Below, one piece after another: positions 6,669-13,376 of a DNA stretch of 22,407 bases. Both the position numbers and the translations under genes were made by a program. The stretch comes from an uncultured Collinsella sp. (GTDB lineage Bacteria; Actinomycetota; Coriobacteriia; Coriobacteriales; Coriobacteriaceae). The DNA is taken from positions 1 to 22,407 of the forward strand of contig UROM01000018.1 of NCBI GenBank assembly GCA_900549455.1, given 5' to 3'. Each line of letters starts with the position of its first letter. Within the stretch, counting starts at the first letter, position 1. Under the pieces are notes generated by a model. The model was not told where the DNA came from and searched no databases. It worked only from the letters and a program-made list of their open reading frames with translations.

Positions 6669-6992
6669 TCAACCCACCGTGACGGATTCCCCGGTAAAGG
6701 CGCTGATCATCAACAGGACAAAGAAGACCAGGTAGCTGACACTCAGCAGGTACGCAATGATCAGGAAGAAGACCCATCCGACATTGGTCTTGCCATCGGC
6801 ACGACGTTGCTCGCGAGAACGGCACAGCCAAATCGTCACGCCAATGGCCACAATCAACAGCGCAAGTGCCGATGCCGCCAGTCCAGCAAGCGCAAACATC
6901 ACGCCAATGCTCACAGCAATAACCGGGAGCAGCAGCAAGCCGCACCCGCACCCACCAGGACTATACACGGCAGACTGCCGGCGTCGTTCCAT
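6669..6992 (-). CDS. Small three-segment membrane protein, unknown function
   Basis: Not recognised. The 107-residue product has a basic N-terminus (MERRRQ), a Gly/Cys patch (SPGGCGCG) and three hydrophobic stretches at about 18-40, 41-57 and 73-98, with a positively charged loop (CRSREQRRADGK) between the second and third. ATG 6992 has GGAG 5 bases upstream; GTG 6998 is an alternative two codons earlier. It starts 29 bases after the higA stop on the same strand and could be co-transcribed with the toxin-antitoxin pair, or be expressed alone. Confidence 0.6.
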   Translation of the reverse strand: MERRRQSAVYSPGGCGCGLLLLPVIAVSIGVMFALAGLAASALALLIVAIGVTIWLCRSREQRRADGKTNVGWVFFLIIAYLLSVSYLVFFVLLMISAFTGESVTVG

Positions 6993-7021
6993 CGTCACTC
7001 CAACCTCAACATCTTTGAGCG

Positions 7022-7363
7022 CTACAACGCAACGACCTGCTGAACGGGAACGATCTTATCCAGTTCCGGTTCGATGCGCCTCTTCTCTGCCTCGAGGTCA
7101 AACGCGATCTGGGCTCGAAGCCAATAGCCATCCGTCAGGCCAAAGTAGCGGCAAAGACGAAGATCGGTGTCAGCCGTAACACGACGCCTTCCCAAAATAA
7201 TCTGCCCAATACGCTGAGCCGGAATCCCGGTCTCCTTAGCAAGGCGATATTGAGAAATACCCATAGGGACAAGATATTCCTCTTTGAGAAGCTCGCCGGG
7301 GGCCACCGGCGACAACAAGCCAGCATCAGTTTTGTCACTTGTGATAATCGACGATTTCAGCAT
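7022..7363 (-). CDS. higA: HigA family antitoxin
   Basis: Antitoxin of a type II HigBA module: it binds and neutralises HigB and represses its own operon. The product is 113 residues. It contains the family core PGELLKEEYLVPMGISQYRLAKETGIPAQRIGQIILGRRRVTADTDLRLCRYFGLTDGYWL in separate helices, an XRE-type helix-turn-helix. The start at ATG 7363 gives a 29-base overlap with the 3' end of higB, as expected for a tightly coupled toxin-first operon; the N-terminal 15 residues before the core are longer than in many relatives. The region is visibly AT-richer than its neighbours, which fits horizontal arrival. Confidence 0.92.
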   Translation of the reverse strand: MLKSSIITSDKTDAGLLSPVAPGELLKEEYLVPMGISQYRLAKETGIPAQRIGQIILGRRRVTADTDLRLCRYFGLTDGYWLRAQIAFDLEAEKRRIEPELDKIVPVQQVVAL

Positions 7364-7616
7364 TCCAAGCCATCCCCTGTCTCCACTCAAAACAGACCCG
7401 ATAGCGCTCATTGACACGGATACTATATTGACCGGCGCGATCGCCCTTCAACGCTTCAAGACGATTGCCTGGCGGAACGCGAAGATCATCAAGCGAAGCG
7501 CAGATCTGCAGTTGGCGAATCTTCCTCAAGGCGACCCGCTCAAAAGGAATGAACTTCCTAATCCGCACACCCATTGCAAAGCGTTCAGTGTCTTCATCTT
7601 TATATGATGCAATCAT
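7335..7616 (-). CDS. higB: HigB family toxin (RelE/ParE-like mRNA interferase)
   Basis: Toxin of a HigBA pair. HigB enzymes of this fold bind ribosomes and cut translated mRNA. The 93-residue product has the typical landmarks: basic N-terminal helix region (RIRKFIPFERVALRKIRQLQ), LDDLRVPPGNRLEALKGDRAGQYSIRVN and the end RVCFEW...AEIVDYH. The length is normal and no key segment is missing, so the toxin is probably intact. ATG 7616 has AAGG about 8 bases upstream. higB precedes and overlaps higA by 29 bases, the usual reversed gene order for this family. A promoter with an inverted repeat lies just upstream. Confidence 0.92.
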   Translation of the reverse strand: MIASYKDEDTERFAMGVRIRKFIPFERVALRKIRQLQICASLDDLRVPPGNRLEALKGDRAGQYSIRVNERYRVCFEWRQGMAWNAEIVDYHK

Positions 7617-7627
7617 AGTATCGCCTT

Positions 7628-7704
7628 ACGTTAATAACGTCAAGCGTTTCTATAGAGTTACATCCCTATTATAGCGTACATTTGTTCGTATTTTCGAGAA
7701 CAAA
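7628..7704 (-). promoter_or_regulatory. higBA promoter with operator-like inverted repeats
   Basis: On the minus strand a consensus -10 TATAAT lies at 7673-7668. The inverted repeat TTTGTTC (7681-7687)/GAACAAA (7698-7704) covers the expected -35 zone, and a 13-base palindrome (7628-7640, ACGTTA-A-TAACGT) lies downstream, between the -10 and higB. Either could be bound by HigA for autoregulation. Confidence 0.6.
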
Positions 7705-7716
7705 CGTCCACGTCAA

Positions 7717-8904
7717 TTAACCAAGCAAAAGTAATCGTTTGTAGACATCGAGGCCTTTGAGCAGGATTTCCTCGTCAAAGAGCATGGTATCAGTATGCAG
7801 GGCACTCGTGGAATAGGCGGGGCAGCCCTCGGCGTCGCTCGGATTATCCTGACTGACAGGAACGCCCGTGCCCAGCAAGAAGAACACGCCCGGCAGATGG
7901 CGCTGGTAAAAGGCGAAGTCCTCGGCAATCAGCAAAGGCTCATCCACGAGCTGCAGCTCGGGCAAGGCAGGCGCGACATTGGCAAATAGCTCGGGATCGT
8001 TATCGACCGGCGGATAGCCCTCGGCAAAATCGAGGTCATATGTGCAGCCCGTTGCGGCGCATGCCTCATCAAGCACGCGGCGCACGCCCTCACGCGCACG
8101 GTCGAACATGTCGTCCGTAAACACACGCAGGCTGCCGGCAACATGGGCCTCCCCCGCCACCGCGTTGCAGACGGTACCGGCCTGCAGCAGACCAAACTTG
8201 CCGATACAGGGCTCGTCGGTGCCCAGCTCGTCCATCAGCCCGCACTCGGCAACCAAAAACTTCGCTGCCGCCAACGCGGCATCGTGCGACTCCTCAACCG
8301 GCACGCCATAAGTCTTAGCAATATGGATGCTCGTACCGTGAATATGGATATGCGTTTCGCTCGAACGCGCCAGCAGCGGGCCGGAACAGCTCGCCAACGT
8401 GCCGGCAGGCAGATCGGGCCACACGTGAAAGCCAAAAATGCGGTCGACCCCGTAGCATTCGAACACGCCGCTCTCGCATACCATCTTGGCACCACCGGTC
8501 GTTTCCTCGGCCGGCTGGAACACAAAGAGCACGTTTCGCCTCATGGCGGCCGGCTGTTCGCGAATCGTACGGTCGACATACGTCGCGGCGGCAAGTGCCA
8601 TAGCCATGTGTCCGTCATGTCCGCAAGCGTGCATCTTGTCGGGATTTGTCGAGGCGAACGCTGCCCCTGTTGCCTCGACAATGGACAACGCGTCCATATC
8701 GGCGCGAATCGCCGTGGCATGCGCGGCACCAACGCCAACATCAAAGAAAGCGCAGACGCAGCTGGGGCACGGATGGGTCACCTCGCAAGCGAGCGGTGCC
8801 AGCACGCCCTCGATATAGGCAATGGTTTGCGGAAGATCGAAATCGAGCTCCGGAATGCGATGGAGATCGCGGCGATAGCGACGGAGTTCTTGGAGCTCGG
8901 TCAT
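7717..8904 (-). CDS. M20 family amidohydrolase / aminoacylase
   Basis: Cytoplasmic metal-dependent amidohydrolase of the M20D group (hippurate hydrolase, N-acyl amino acid and N-acetyl-DAP deacetylases). The product has 395 residues, a normal length. Metal-site motifs are present: RADMDAL (67-73), MHACGHDGHM (91-100, Cys94 a metal ligand), QPAEE (130-134, catalytic Glu) and FGFHVWP (158-163); the last conserved His is in ALHTDTMLFDEE. The start is ATG 8904 with AAGGGA upstream; longer frames lack a ribosome site. It is divergent from the lysine operon, whose acetylase route needs an N-acetyl-DAP deacetylase of this same family (DapL/YkuR type). That role is therefore possible but not shown; other acyl-amino acids are equally likely. 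Confidence 0.88.
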   Translation of the reverse strand: MTELQELRRYRRDLHRIPELDFDLPQTIAYIEGVLAPLACEVTHPCPSCVCAFFDVGVGAAHATAIRADMDALSIVEATGAAFASTNPDKMHACGHDGHMAMALAAATYVDRTIREQPAAMRRNVLFVFQPAEETTGGAKMVCESGVFECYGVDRIFGFHVWPDLPAGTLASCSGPLLARSSETHIHIHGTSIHIAKTYGVPVEESHDAALAAAKFLVAECGLMDELGTDEPCIGKFGLLQAGTVCNAVAGEAHVAGSLRVFTDDMFDRAREGVRRVLDEACAATGCTYDLDFAEGYPPVDNDPELFANVAPALPELQLVDEPLLIAEDFAFYQRHLPGVFFLLGTGVPVSQDNPSDAEGCPAYSTSALHTDTMLFDEEILLKGLDVYKRLLLLG

Positions 8905-9014
8905 AGAAGATCCCTTCGTGAGGCATATCTGTTGCAACTTATTGTGATACAGGATTGTGGCACACATGTTTCCAGCATATTGCTGCATTTTTTAAACGTT
9001 ATATACGAATACTC

Positions 9015-9051
9015 TTGTTTGGTAAAGTGCAACGTGATAGGGTCTTTACCA
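9015..9051 (+). promoter_or_regulatory. Probable promoter of the lysine operon with overlapping inverted repeat
   Basis: TTGTTT (9015-9020) and TAGGGT (9038-9043) are 17 bases apart, placing transcription start near 9050, just before the riboswitch begins. An 8-bp perfect inverted repeat, TGGTAAAG (9020-9027)/CTTTACCA (9044-9051), spans the spacer to the start point and could be a repressor site. The -10 matches only the TA...T frame. Confidence 0.45.
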
Positions 9052-9054
9052 CTT

Positions 9055-9211
9055 GATAGAGGCGCGGGCACGAAGATCCGCGGGCGAGCCGGCAGGCTTT
9101 GACCCCGTGGGGAGGCGAAACCCGCCGAACTGGGTTTTTCGGGCACGAACAGCCTGGTGGGCCTGCGGGAAACACCCGCAGGACTGTCTGCAGCAATGCG
9201 GGAGCGCTATC
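9055..9211 (+). promoter_or_regulatory. Lysine riboswitch (L-box) upstream of lysA-dapA
   Basis: The aptamer follows the lysine-riboswitch consensus in order: GATAGAGGCGCG at the 5' side, GGGGAGGCGAAACC-CGCCGAA in the core, GGACTGTC, and GGGAGCGCTATC at the 3' side. P1 pairs GATAG (9055-9059) with CTATC (9207-9211). Lysine binding normally turns such genes off. Downstream, 9205-9216 can pair with 9258-9269 over 12 positions (one G-T), in competition with P1 and ending beside the ribosome site of the gene at 9283. There is no T-run, so translational or Rho-dependent control is more likely than intrinsic termination. Confidence 0.92.
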
Positions 9212-9282
9212 CGGACATTGGGTCCACGCTATGCGGATTCGATGCGCAGATAGCGCCGTCTGGATAGCGAGGTTTACGGGAC

Positions 9283-11592
9283 ATGGCACTGACTCCCAAC
9301 GAGGCATATGCGGCCAAGCAGCCGTTTGTGGACAAGGAGACGCTCGAGCACATCGTCGAGCAGTTCCCCACGCCATTTCATCTATACGACGAGGCGGGCA
9401 TCCGCCGCAACATGCAAGAGGTGCGCGACGCCTTTGCATGGAACCCGGGCTTTAAGGAATACTTTGCCGTCAAGGCCAATCCCAACCCGGCACTCATCTC
9501 CATTCTCAACGAATACGGCTGCGGCTGCGATTGCTCGAGCTATACCGAGCTCATGATCGCCCGCTCGCTGGGCATCACGGGACATGACATCATGTTCTCG
9601 TCCAACGACACGCCTGCAGCGGACTTTGAACTTGCCGACAAGCTGGGCGCTATCGTCAACTTTGACGACATCAGCCACATCGAGTTCTTTGAGCGCGTCG
9701 CCGGCCCCATCCCCAAGACAGTCAGCTGCCGCTTTAATCCGGGCGGCCTGTTCCAGCTCTCCAACGGCATCATGGACAACCCGGGCGACTCCAAATACGG
9801 CATGACCACCGAGCAGCTCTTCGAGGCCTTCCGCATGCTCAAGGCCAAGGGCGCCTTAAACTTTGGCATCCACGCATTCCTTGCCAGCAACACCGTCACC
9901 AACGACTACTACCCCAAGCTCGCGCGCATCCTCTTTGAGCTTGCCGTGCGCCTGGAGCGCGAGACCGGCGCACATGTCGCCTTCATCAACCTGTCCGGCG
10001 GCGTCGGTATCCCCTACCTGCCCGAGCAGCAGGCCAACGACATCCACGCCATCGGCGAGGGAGTGCACGCGGCCTACGACGAGATCCTGGTTCCCGCCGG
10101 CATGGGCGACGTGGCTATCTGCACCGAGATGGGCCGCTTTATGATGGGGCCCTACGGCTGCCTGGTCACCAAGGCCATCCACGAGAAGCAGATCTACAAG
10201 GACTATATCGGCGTGGACGCAAGCGCCGTCGACCTCATTCGTCCAGCTATGTATGGTGCCTACCACCACATTACGGTGATGGGACAGCCGGGTGGCGCCA
10301 ACAAGGCTGCAGCGCCCGTTACGGACACCTACGACATCACGGGCAATCTGTGCGAGAACAACGATAAGTTCGCCATCGACCGCGAGCTGCCGCATATCGA
10401 CATGGGCGACCTGCTCGTGATCCACGATACCGGCGCGCATGGCTACTCCATGGGCTACAACTACAACGGACGGCTGCGCTCCGCAGAGGTGCTGCTGCGC
10501 CCCGATGGCTCGGCCGACCTTATCCGCCGTGCTGAGCGCCCGGGCGATTACTTTGCCACGCTCGACGTGCTGCCGAGCGGCCGAGAGCTACTGGCCAAGT
10601 CGCGCGCCGATACTGCCCGCCATCGTGCCCAGGACGAGCGCCTGGCGGTCGCCGCCCAATGGAACAAGCGCATCCAAATCGCGGAAGCGAAGGAGAAGAA
10701 CATGGACATCCGCAATCTCGAGGGCTCAATCGTCGCCCTTGTGACGCCGTTTAAAAAAGACGGCAGTGTCGACTTCGATGCGCTCGAGCGCCTTATCGAT
10801 TTCCATCTGCAAAATGGCACCGACGCCATCCTCACCCTGGGCACCACCGGCGAGAGCGCCACGATGACCGATGACGAGGACAACTCCGTTGTTGCCGCCG
10901 TGGTCAAGCAGGTTGCAGGACGCGTCCCCGTCATCGCCGGCTCGGGCTCCAACTCCACACAAACCATGCTCACCAAGTCGCTCACCTACCAGGGCTTGGG
11001 CGCCGATGGTCTGCTACTCATTACCCCCTACTACAACAAGTCCAATGAAGAGGGTATCTATCAGCACTTTAAGACCGTCGCCGACGCCGTGGACATCCCC
11101 TGCATCCTGTACAACATCCCCGGCCGCTGCGGCTGCGGCATCAGCGAGCGCAACGTAGAGCGCCTGGCCGCGCACCCCAACATCATGGGTATTAAGGAAG
11201 CCTCGGGCAACGTCGCCTACGCGGCTAAGATCGCCCACCTGCTGTCCGACGACTTCCGCATGTACTCGGGCGAGGACGCACTTACCGTACCGCTCATGAG
11301 CCTGGGCGCCTCGGGCGCCATCAGCGTGTGGGCAGACATTCAGCCGCAGCTCGTGCATGACATGTGCCGCGCCTATCTGGACGGTGACGTTGCACGCGCC
11401 CGCGATATCCAGATTGCCGGCCAGCCGCTCATCAATGCCCTCTTTAGCGAGGTCAACCCCATCCCCGTCAAGGAAGCGCTCGCCCAGATGGGTATGATCG
11501 AGGCAAACTACCGCATGCCGCTGTGCCCCATGGCAGGCGACACGCGCGCTACACTTACCGATGCTCTGAAGGGAGCTGGTCTGCTTGATTAA
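9283..11592 (+). CDS. lysA-dapA: LysA-DapA fusion: diaminopimelate decarboxylase + 4-hydroxy-tetrahydrodipicolinate synthase
   Basis: One 769-codon frame joins two lysine-pathway enzymes. Residues 1 to about 440 are a PLP-dependent decarboxylase making L-lysine from meso-DAP (last step): PLP lysine K64 in YFAVKANPNP, LSGGVG, EMGRF, YGAYHH and GAHGYSMGYNYNGR. Some motifs are unusual (HAFLASNT where HIGS is common, CENND where CES-D is common), so it is a divergent branch. Residues 440-473 are a charged, probably helical linker. Residues 474-769 are a complete DapA (first committed step: pyruvate + aspartate semialdehyde), with GTTGES, YNIPGR and the Schiff-base lysine in MGIKEASGN. AAGGAG six bases before Met474 (ATG 10702) allows separate DapA synthesis. 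The frame ends overlapping dapB. A sequencing error removing a lysA stop is the main alternative. Confidence 0.85.
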   Translation: MALTPNEAYAAKQPFVDKETLEHIVEQFPTPFHLYDEAGIRRNMQEVRDAFAWNPGFKEYFAVKANPNPALISILNEYGCGCDCSSYTELMIARSLGITGHDIMFSSNDTPAADFELADKLGAIVNFDDISHIEFFERVAGPIPKTVSCRFNPGGLFQLSNGIMDNPGDSKYGMTTEQLFEAFRMLKAKGALNFGIHAFLASNTVTNDYYPKLARILFELAVRLERETGAHVAFINLSGGVGIPYLPEQQANDIHAIGEGVHAAYDEILVPAGMGDVAICTEMGRFMMGPYGCLVTKAIHEKQIYKDYIGVDASAVDLIRPAMYGAYHHITVMGQPGGANKAAAPVTDTYDITGNLCENNDKFAIDRELPHIDMGDLLVIHDTGAHGYSMGYNYNGRLRSAEVLLRPDGSADLIRRAERPGDYFATLDVLPSGRELLAKSRADTARHRAQDERLAVAAQWNKRIQIAEAKEKNMDIRNLEGSIVALVTPFKKDGSVDFDALERLIDFHLQNGTDAILTLGTTGESATMTDDEDNSVVAAVVKQVAGRVPVIAGSGSNSTQTMLTKSLTYQGLGADGLLLITPYYNKSNEEGIYQHFKTVADAVDIPCILYNIPGRCGCGISERNVERLAAHPNIMGIKEASGNVAYAAKIAHLLSDDFRMYSGEDALTVPLMSLGASGAISVWADIQPQLVHDMCRAYLDGDVARARDIQIAGQPLINALFSEVNPIPVKEALAQMGMIEANYRMPLCPMAGDTRATLTDALKGAGLLD
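10702..11592 (+). CDS. dapA: DapA, internal translation start within the fusion frame
   Basis: Given separately because the sequence supports an independent product: ATG 10702 is preceded by AAGGAG at 6 bases, and from here the protein is a normal-length, 296-residue 4-hydroxy-tetrahydrodipicolinate synthase beginning MDIRNLEGSIVALVTPFKKDG. It has the full set of family motifs and nothing missing at the N-terminus. It may therefore be made alone, as the C-terminal half of the fusion, or both. The stop TAA (11590-11592) overlaps the dapB start by 8 bases. Confidence 0.75.
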   Translation: MDIRNLEGSIVALVTPFKKDGSVDFDALERLIDFHLQNGTDAILTLGTTGESATMTDDEDNSVVAAVVKQVAGRVPVIAGSGSNSTQTMLTKSLTYQGLGADGLLLITPYYNKSNEEGIYQHFKTVADAVDIPCILYNIPGRCGCGISERNVERLAAHPNIMGIKEASGNVAYAAKIAHLLSDDFRMYSGEDALTVPLMSLGASGAISVWADIQPQLVHDMCRAYLDGDVARARDIQIAGQPLINALFSEVNPIPVKEALAQMGMIEANYRMPLCPMAGDTRATLTDALKGAGLLD

Positions 11593-12325
11593 GACCGTCA
11601 TTATGGGAACGGGCCGTATGGGCTCGCTCATTCGCACTACCGCCGAGGGCCTTGTCGACACCGCCGGAGAGCCCGTTTTTGATATCGTCGCCCAGATCGG
11701 CTTCGACTTGTCCGAGCTCGAGAACGCCCCGGCAGCCGACGTCATCATCGACTTCTCGAACGTCGTGACCTTCGATGCCGTCGTCGCCTATGTCGAGCGT
11801 ACGGGTGCGGCATTGGTCTCGGGCACCACGGGTTATACGCCCGAGCAGATGGATCGCCTGCGCGAGCTGGGTCAGAACGCCCGCGTCATGCACTCTGGCA
11901 ATTACTCCATCGGTATCGCAGCCCTGCGTCATCTGGTGGCCCAGGCCACACGCGAGCTGCCCGGCTTTGACTGCGAAATCGTCGAGACGCACCATAACCA
12001 AAAGGTCGATGCCCCCAGCGGCACTGCCAAGTTGCTGCTCGATGCCGTCGTCGAAGCCGAGCCCGAGGCAGGCTACCACCCCGTCTATGGCCGCGAGGGC
12101 ATATGCGGAGCGCGCGACCCCAAGGAGATCGGCATGCACTCGCTGCGCGGTGGCACTGTCGCCGGCGTGCACGAAGTGAGTTTCTTTGGCCAGGACGAGG
12201 AGGTTACGCTCGCGCACCGCGCCACGAGTCGTCAGATCTTTGTCAACGGCGCCCTAGCAGCCGCGCAGAAGCTCGTCACCCGCGAGCCCGGCTTCTATAC
12301 GTTCGACCAGGTCATGTTTGCTTAA
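11585..12325 (+). CDS. dapB: 4-hydroxy-tetrahydrodipicolinate reductase DapB
   Basis: NAD(P)H-dependent reductase for the second committed step of DAP/lysine synthesis, using the DapA product. The 246-residue protein has the N-terminal nucleotide-binding loop MGTGRMG (7-13), SGTTG (79-83) and the catalytic signature ETHHNQKVDAPSGTA (134-148; His136/137, Lys140). The start is TTG 11585, overlapping the dapA stop by 8 bases, with GGGAG about 9 bases upstream, so translation is probably coupled to dapA. Length and motifs are normal. Confidence 0.95.
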   Translation: MIKTVIMGTGRMGSLIRTTAEGLVDTAGEPVFDIVAQIGFDLSELENAPAADVIIDFSNVVTFDAVVAYVERTGAALVSGTTGYTPEQMDRLRELGQNARVMHSGNYSIGIAALRHLVAQATRELPGFDCEIVETHHNQKVDAPSGTAKLLLDAVVEAEPEAGYHPVYGREGICGARDPKEIGMHSLRGGTVAGVHEVSFFGQDEEVTLAHRATSRQIFVNGALAAAQKLVTREPGFYTFDQVMFA

Positions 12326-12364
12326 CCAGGTATCAACCGGATTCACTCAAAGGAGAGACAGCAA

Positions 12365-13084
12365 ATGAGCAATGCAGCCGAGATGGATGCACAGGAGATT
12401 ATCAACTACATCGCCACCGCGCCCAAGAAAACGCCCGTCAAACTGTACGTGCGCGAAAAGCCGGGCATGAAGGTCCAGTGGGGCAACGCACACGTCTATG
12501 GCGGTCGTCGTGGCAAGACTGTTTTTGGTGACTGGGATGAGCTTAAGGCCATCCTGGACGCCAACGCCGACTCCATCGATTACTACGACGTTGAAAACGA
12601 TTGCCGCAACTCCGCCGTACCCATGCTCGACCTCAAGGGCATCAACGCCCGCATCGAGCCGGGCGCGATCATCCGCGACCGCGTCGAGATCGGCGATCGC
12701 GCCGTCATCATGATGGGCGCCATCATCAACATCGGCTCCGTCATTGGCGAAGGCTCCATGATCGATATGGGCGCCGTGCTGGGCGGCCGCGCCACCGTGG
12801 GCAAGAACTGCCACATCGGCGCCGGCACCGTGCTGGCAGGCGTCGTAGAGCCCGCCAGCGCCACGCCCGTCATCGTCGAGGACGATGTCATGATCGGCGC
12901 CAACGCCGTGGTCCTGGAGGGCGTGCACGTAGGCAAGGGCGCTGTCGTTGCCGCCGGCGCCGTGTGCGTCGAGGACGTCCCCGCCGGTGCCGTCGTGGCC
13001 GGTGTCCCCGCCCGCGTCATCAAGATGCGCGACGAGAAGACCGACAGCAAGACCGGTCTGGAAGAGGGCCTGCGCCAGCTCTAG
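12365..13084 (+). CDS. dapH: Tetrahydrodipicolinate N-acetyltransferase DapH
   Basis: Acetyl-CoA-dependent enzyme of the acetylase branch of DAP synthesis (YkuQ/DapH type), acting after DapB. The 239-residue protein has an N-terminal helical domain (1-90) and a left-handed beta-helix of hexapeptide repeats from about residue 92 (IEPGAI, VEIGDRAVI, SVIGEGSMIDMG, ATVGKNCHIGAGTVLAG, VMIGANAVVLEGVHVGKGAVV), closing with VAGVPARVIK. Length and architecture match DapH rather than the succinylating DapD. ATG 12365 has AAAGGAGAG upstream, and the gap to dapB is 39 bases. The acetylase route also needs an N-acetyl-DAP aminotransferase and a deacetylase, which are not in this operon; candidates of the right families lie nearby (16919-18082 and 7717-8904). 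Confidence 0.94.
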   Translation: MSNAAEMDAQEIINYIATAPKKTPVKLYVREKPGMKVQWGNAHVYGGRRGKTVFGDWDELKAILDANADSIDYYDVENDCRNSAVPMLDLKGINARIEPGAIIRDRVEIGDRAVIMMGAIINIGSVIGEGSMIDMGAVLGGRATVGKNCHIGAGTVLAGVVEPASATPVIVEDDVMIGANAVVLEGVHVGKGAVVAAGAVCVEDVPAGAVVAGVPARVIKMRDEKTDSKTGLEEGLRQL

Positions 13085-13085
13085 G

Positions 13086-13113
13086 GTTACGCGGTTTTAC
13101 CAAACCGCGTAAC
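13086..13113 (+). terminator. Hairpin directly after dapH
   Basis: A 12-bp perfect stem (13086-13097 with 13102-13113) and 4-base loop start 2 bases after the dapH stop. No T-run follows, so it may protect the mRNA end or act with Rho rather than terminate on its own. Confidence 0.55.
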
Positions 13114-13115
13114 TA

Positions 13116-13271
13116 GTCGACGCTGCACCTTTGGTTCCGTCGTTCTAACGAACGACGGACCGGTCGACGCTGCAAACGCCCCTAGGCGGCAATCTGACGT
13201 TCAATCGTCGGTCGCGTACCGAAGTACGCTTCCCTTCTCTTTCACGTCACCTTGCTCGCCTAGGGGCGTTT
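13116..13271. ncRNA. Structured intergenic element, possible RNA
   Basis: Two direct copies of GTCGACGCTGCA (13116-13127 and 13163-13174) flank a 10-bp hairpin (13136-13145 with 13150-13159). Next comes a perfect 15-bp inverted repeat (13174-13188 with 13257-13271) enclosing 68 bases that contain a GCGTAC-CGAA-GTACGC hairpin (13214-13229). A terminator follows at 13317-13358, so a transcript of about 200 bases is possible. No protein-coding signal is seen. No promoter was recognised; a repeat element or 3' UTR are alternatives. Confidence 0.45.
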
Positions 13272-13316
13272 TCGCTGACGTATGCTCAACCAGTAGCGAA
13301 ATTAAGCCCCAAGTAA

Positions 13317-13358
13317 AAAGGCCGAAGCCCTCATCCGAGGCTTCGGCCTTTATTTTTT
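13317..13358 (+). terminator. Bidirectional intrinsic terminator
   Basis: A 13-bp perfect stem, AAAGGCCGAAGCC (13317-13329) with 13339-13351, has a 9-base loop and is followed by TATTTTTT. A5 before the stem provides a U-tract for the minus strand. It lies between the convergent dapH side and the nucleoid-associated protein gene. Confidence 0.93.
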
Positions 13359-13376
13359 GCAGCGTCCAAGCGCAAC

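Noticed and set aside
7601..7646. Second higBA promoter TTGACG with TACTAT 17 bases apart on the minus strand
   Set aside because: The -10 would overlap the higB start codon, placing transcription start inside the gene; the upstream TATAAT is more sensible.
8143..9102. 319-codon plus-strand frame opposite the M20 hydrolase, running into the lysine leader
   Set aside because: It covers a real gene on the other strand and then a riboswitch aptamer; no ribosome site or domain.
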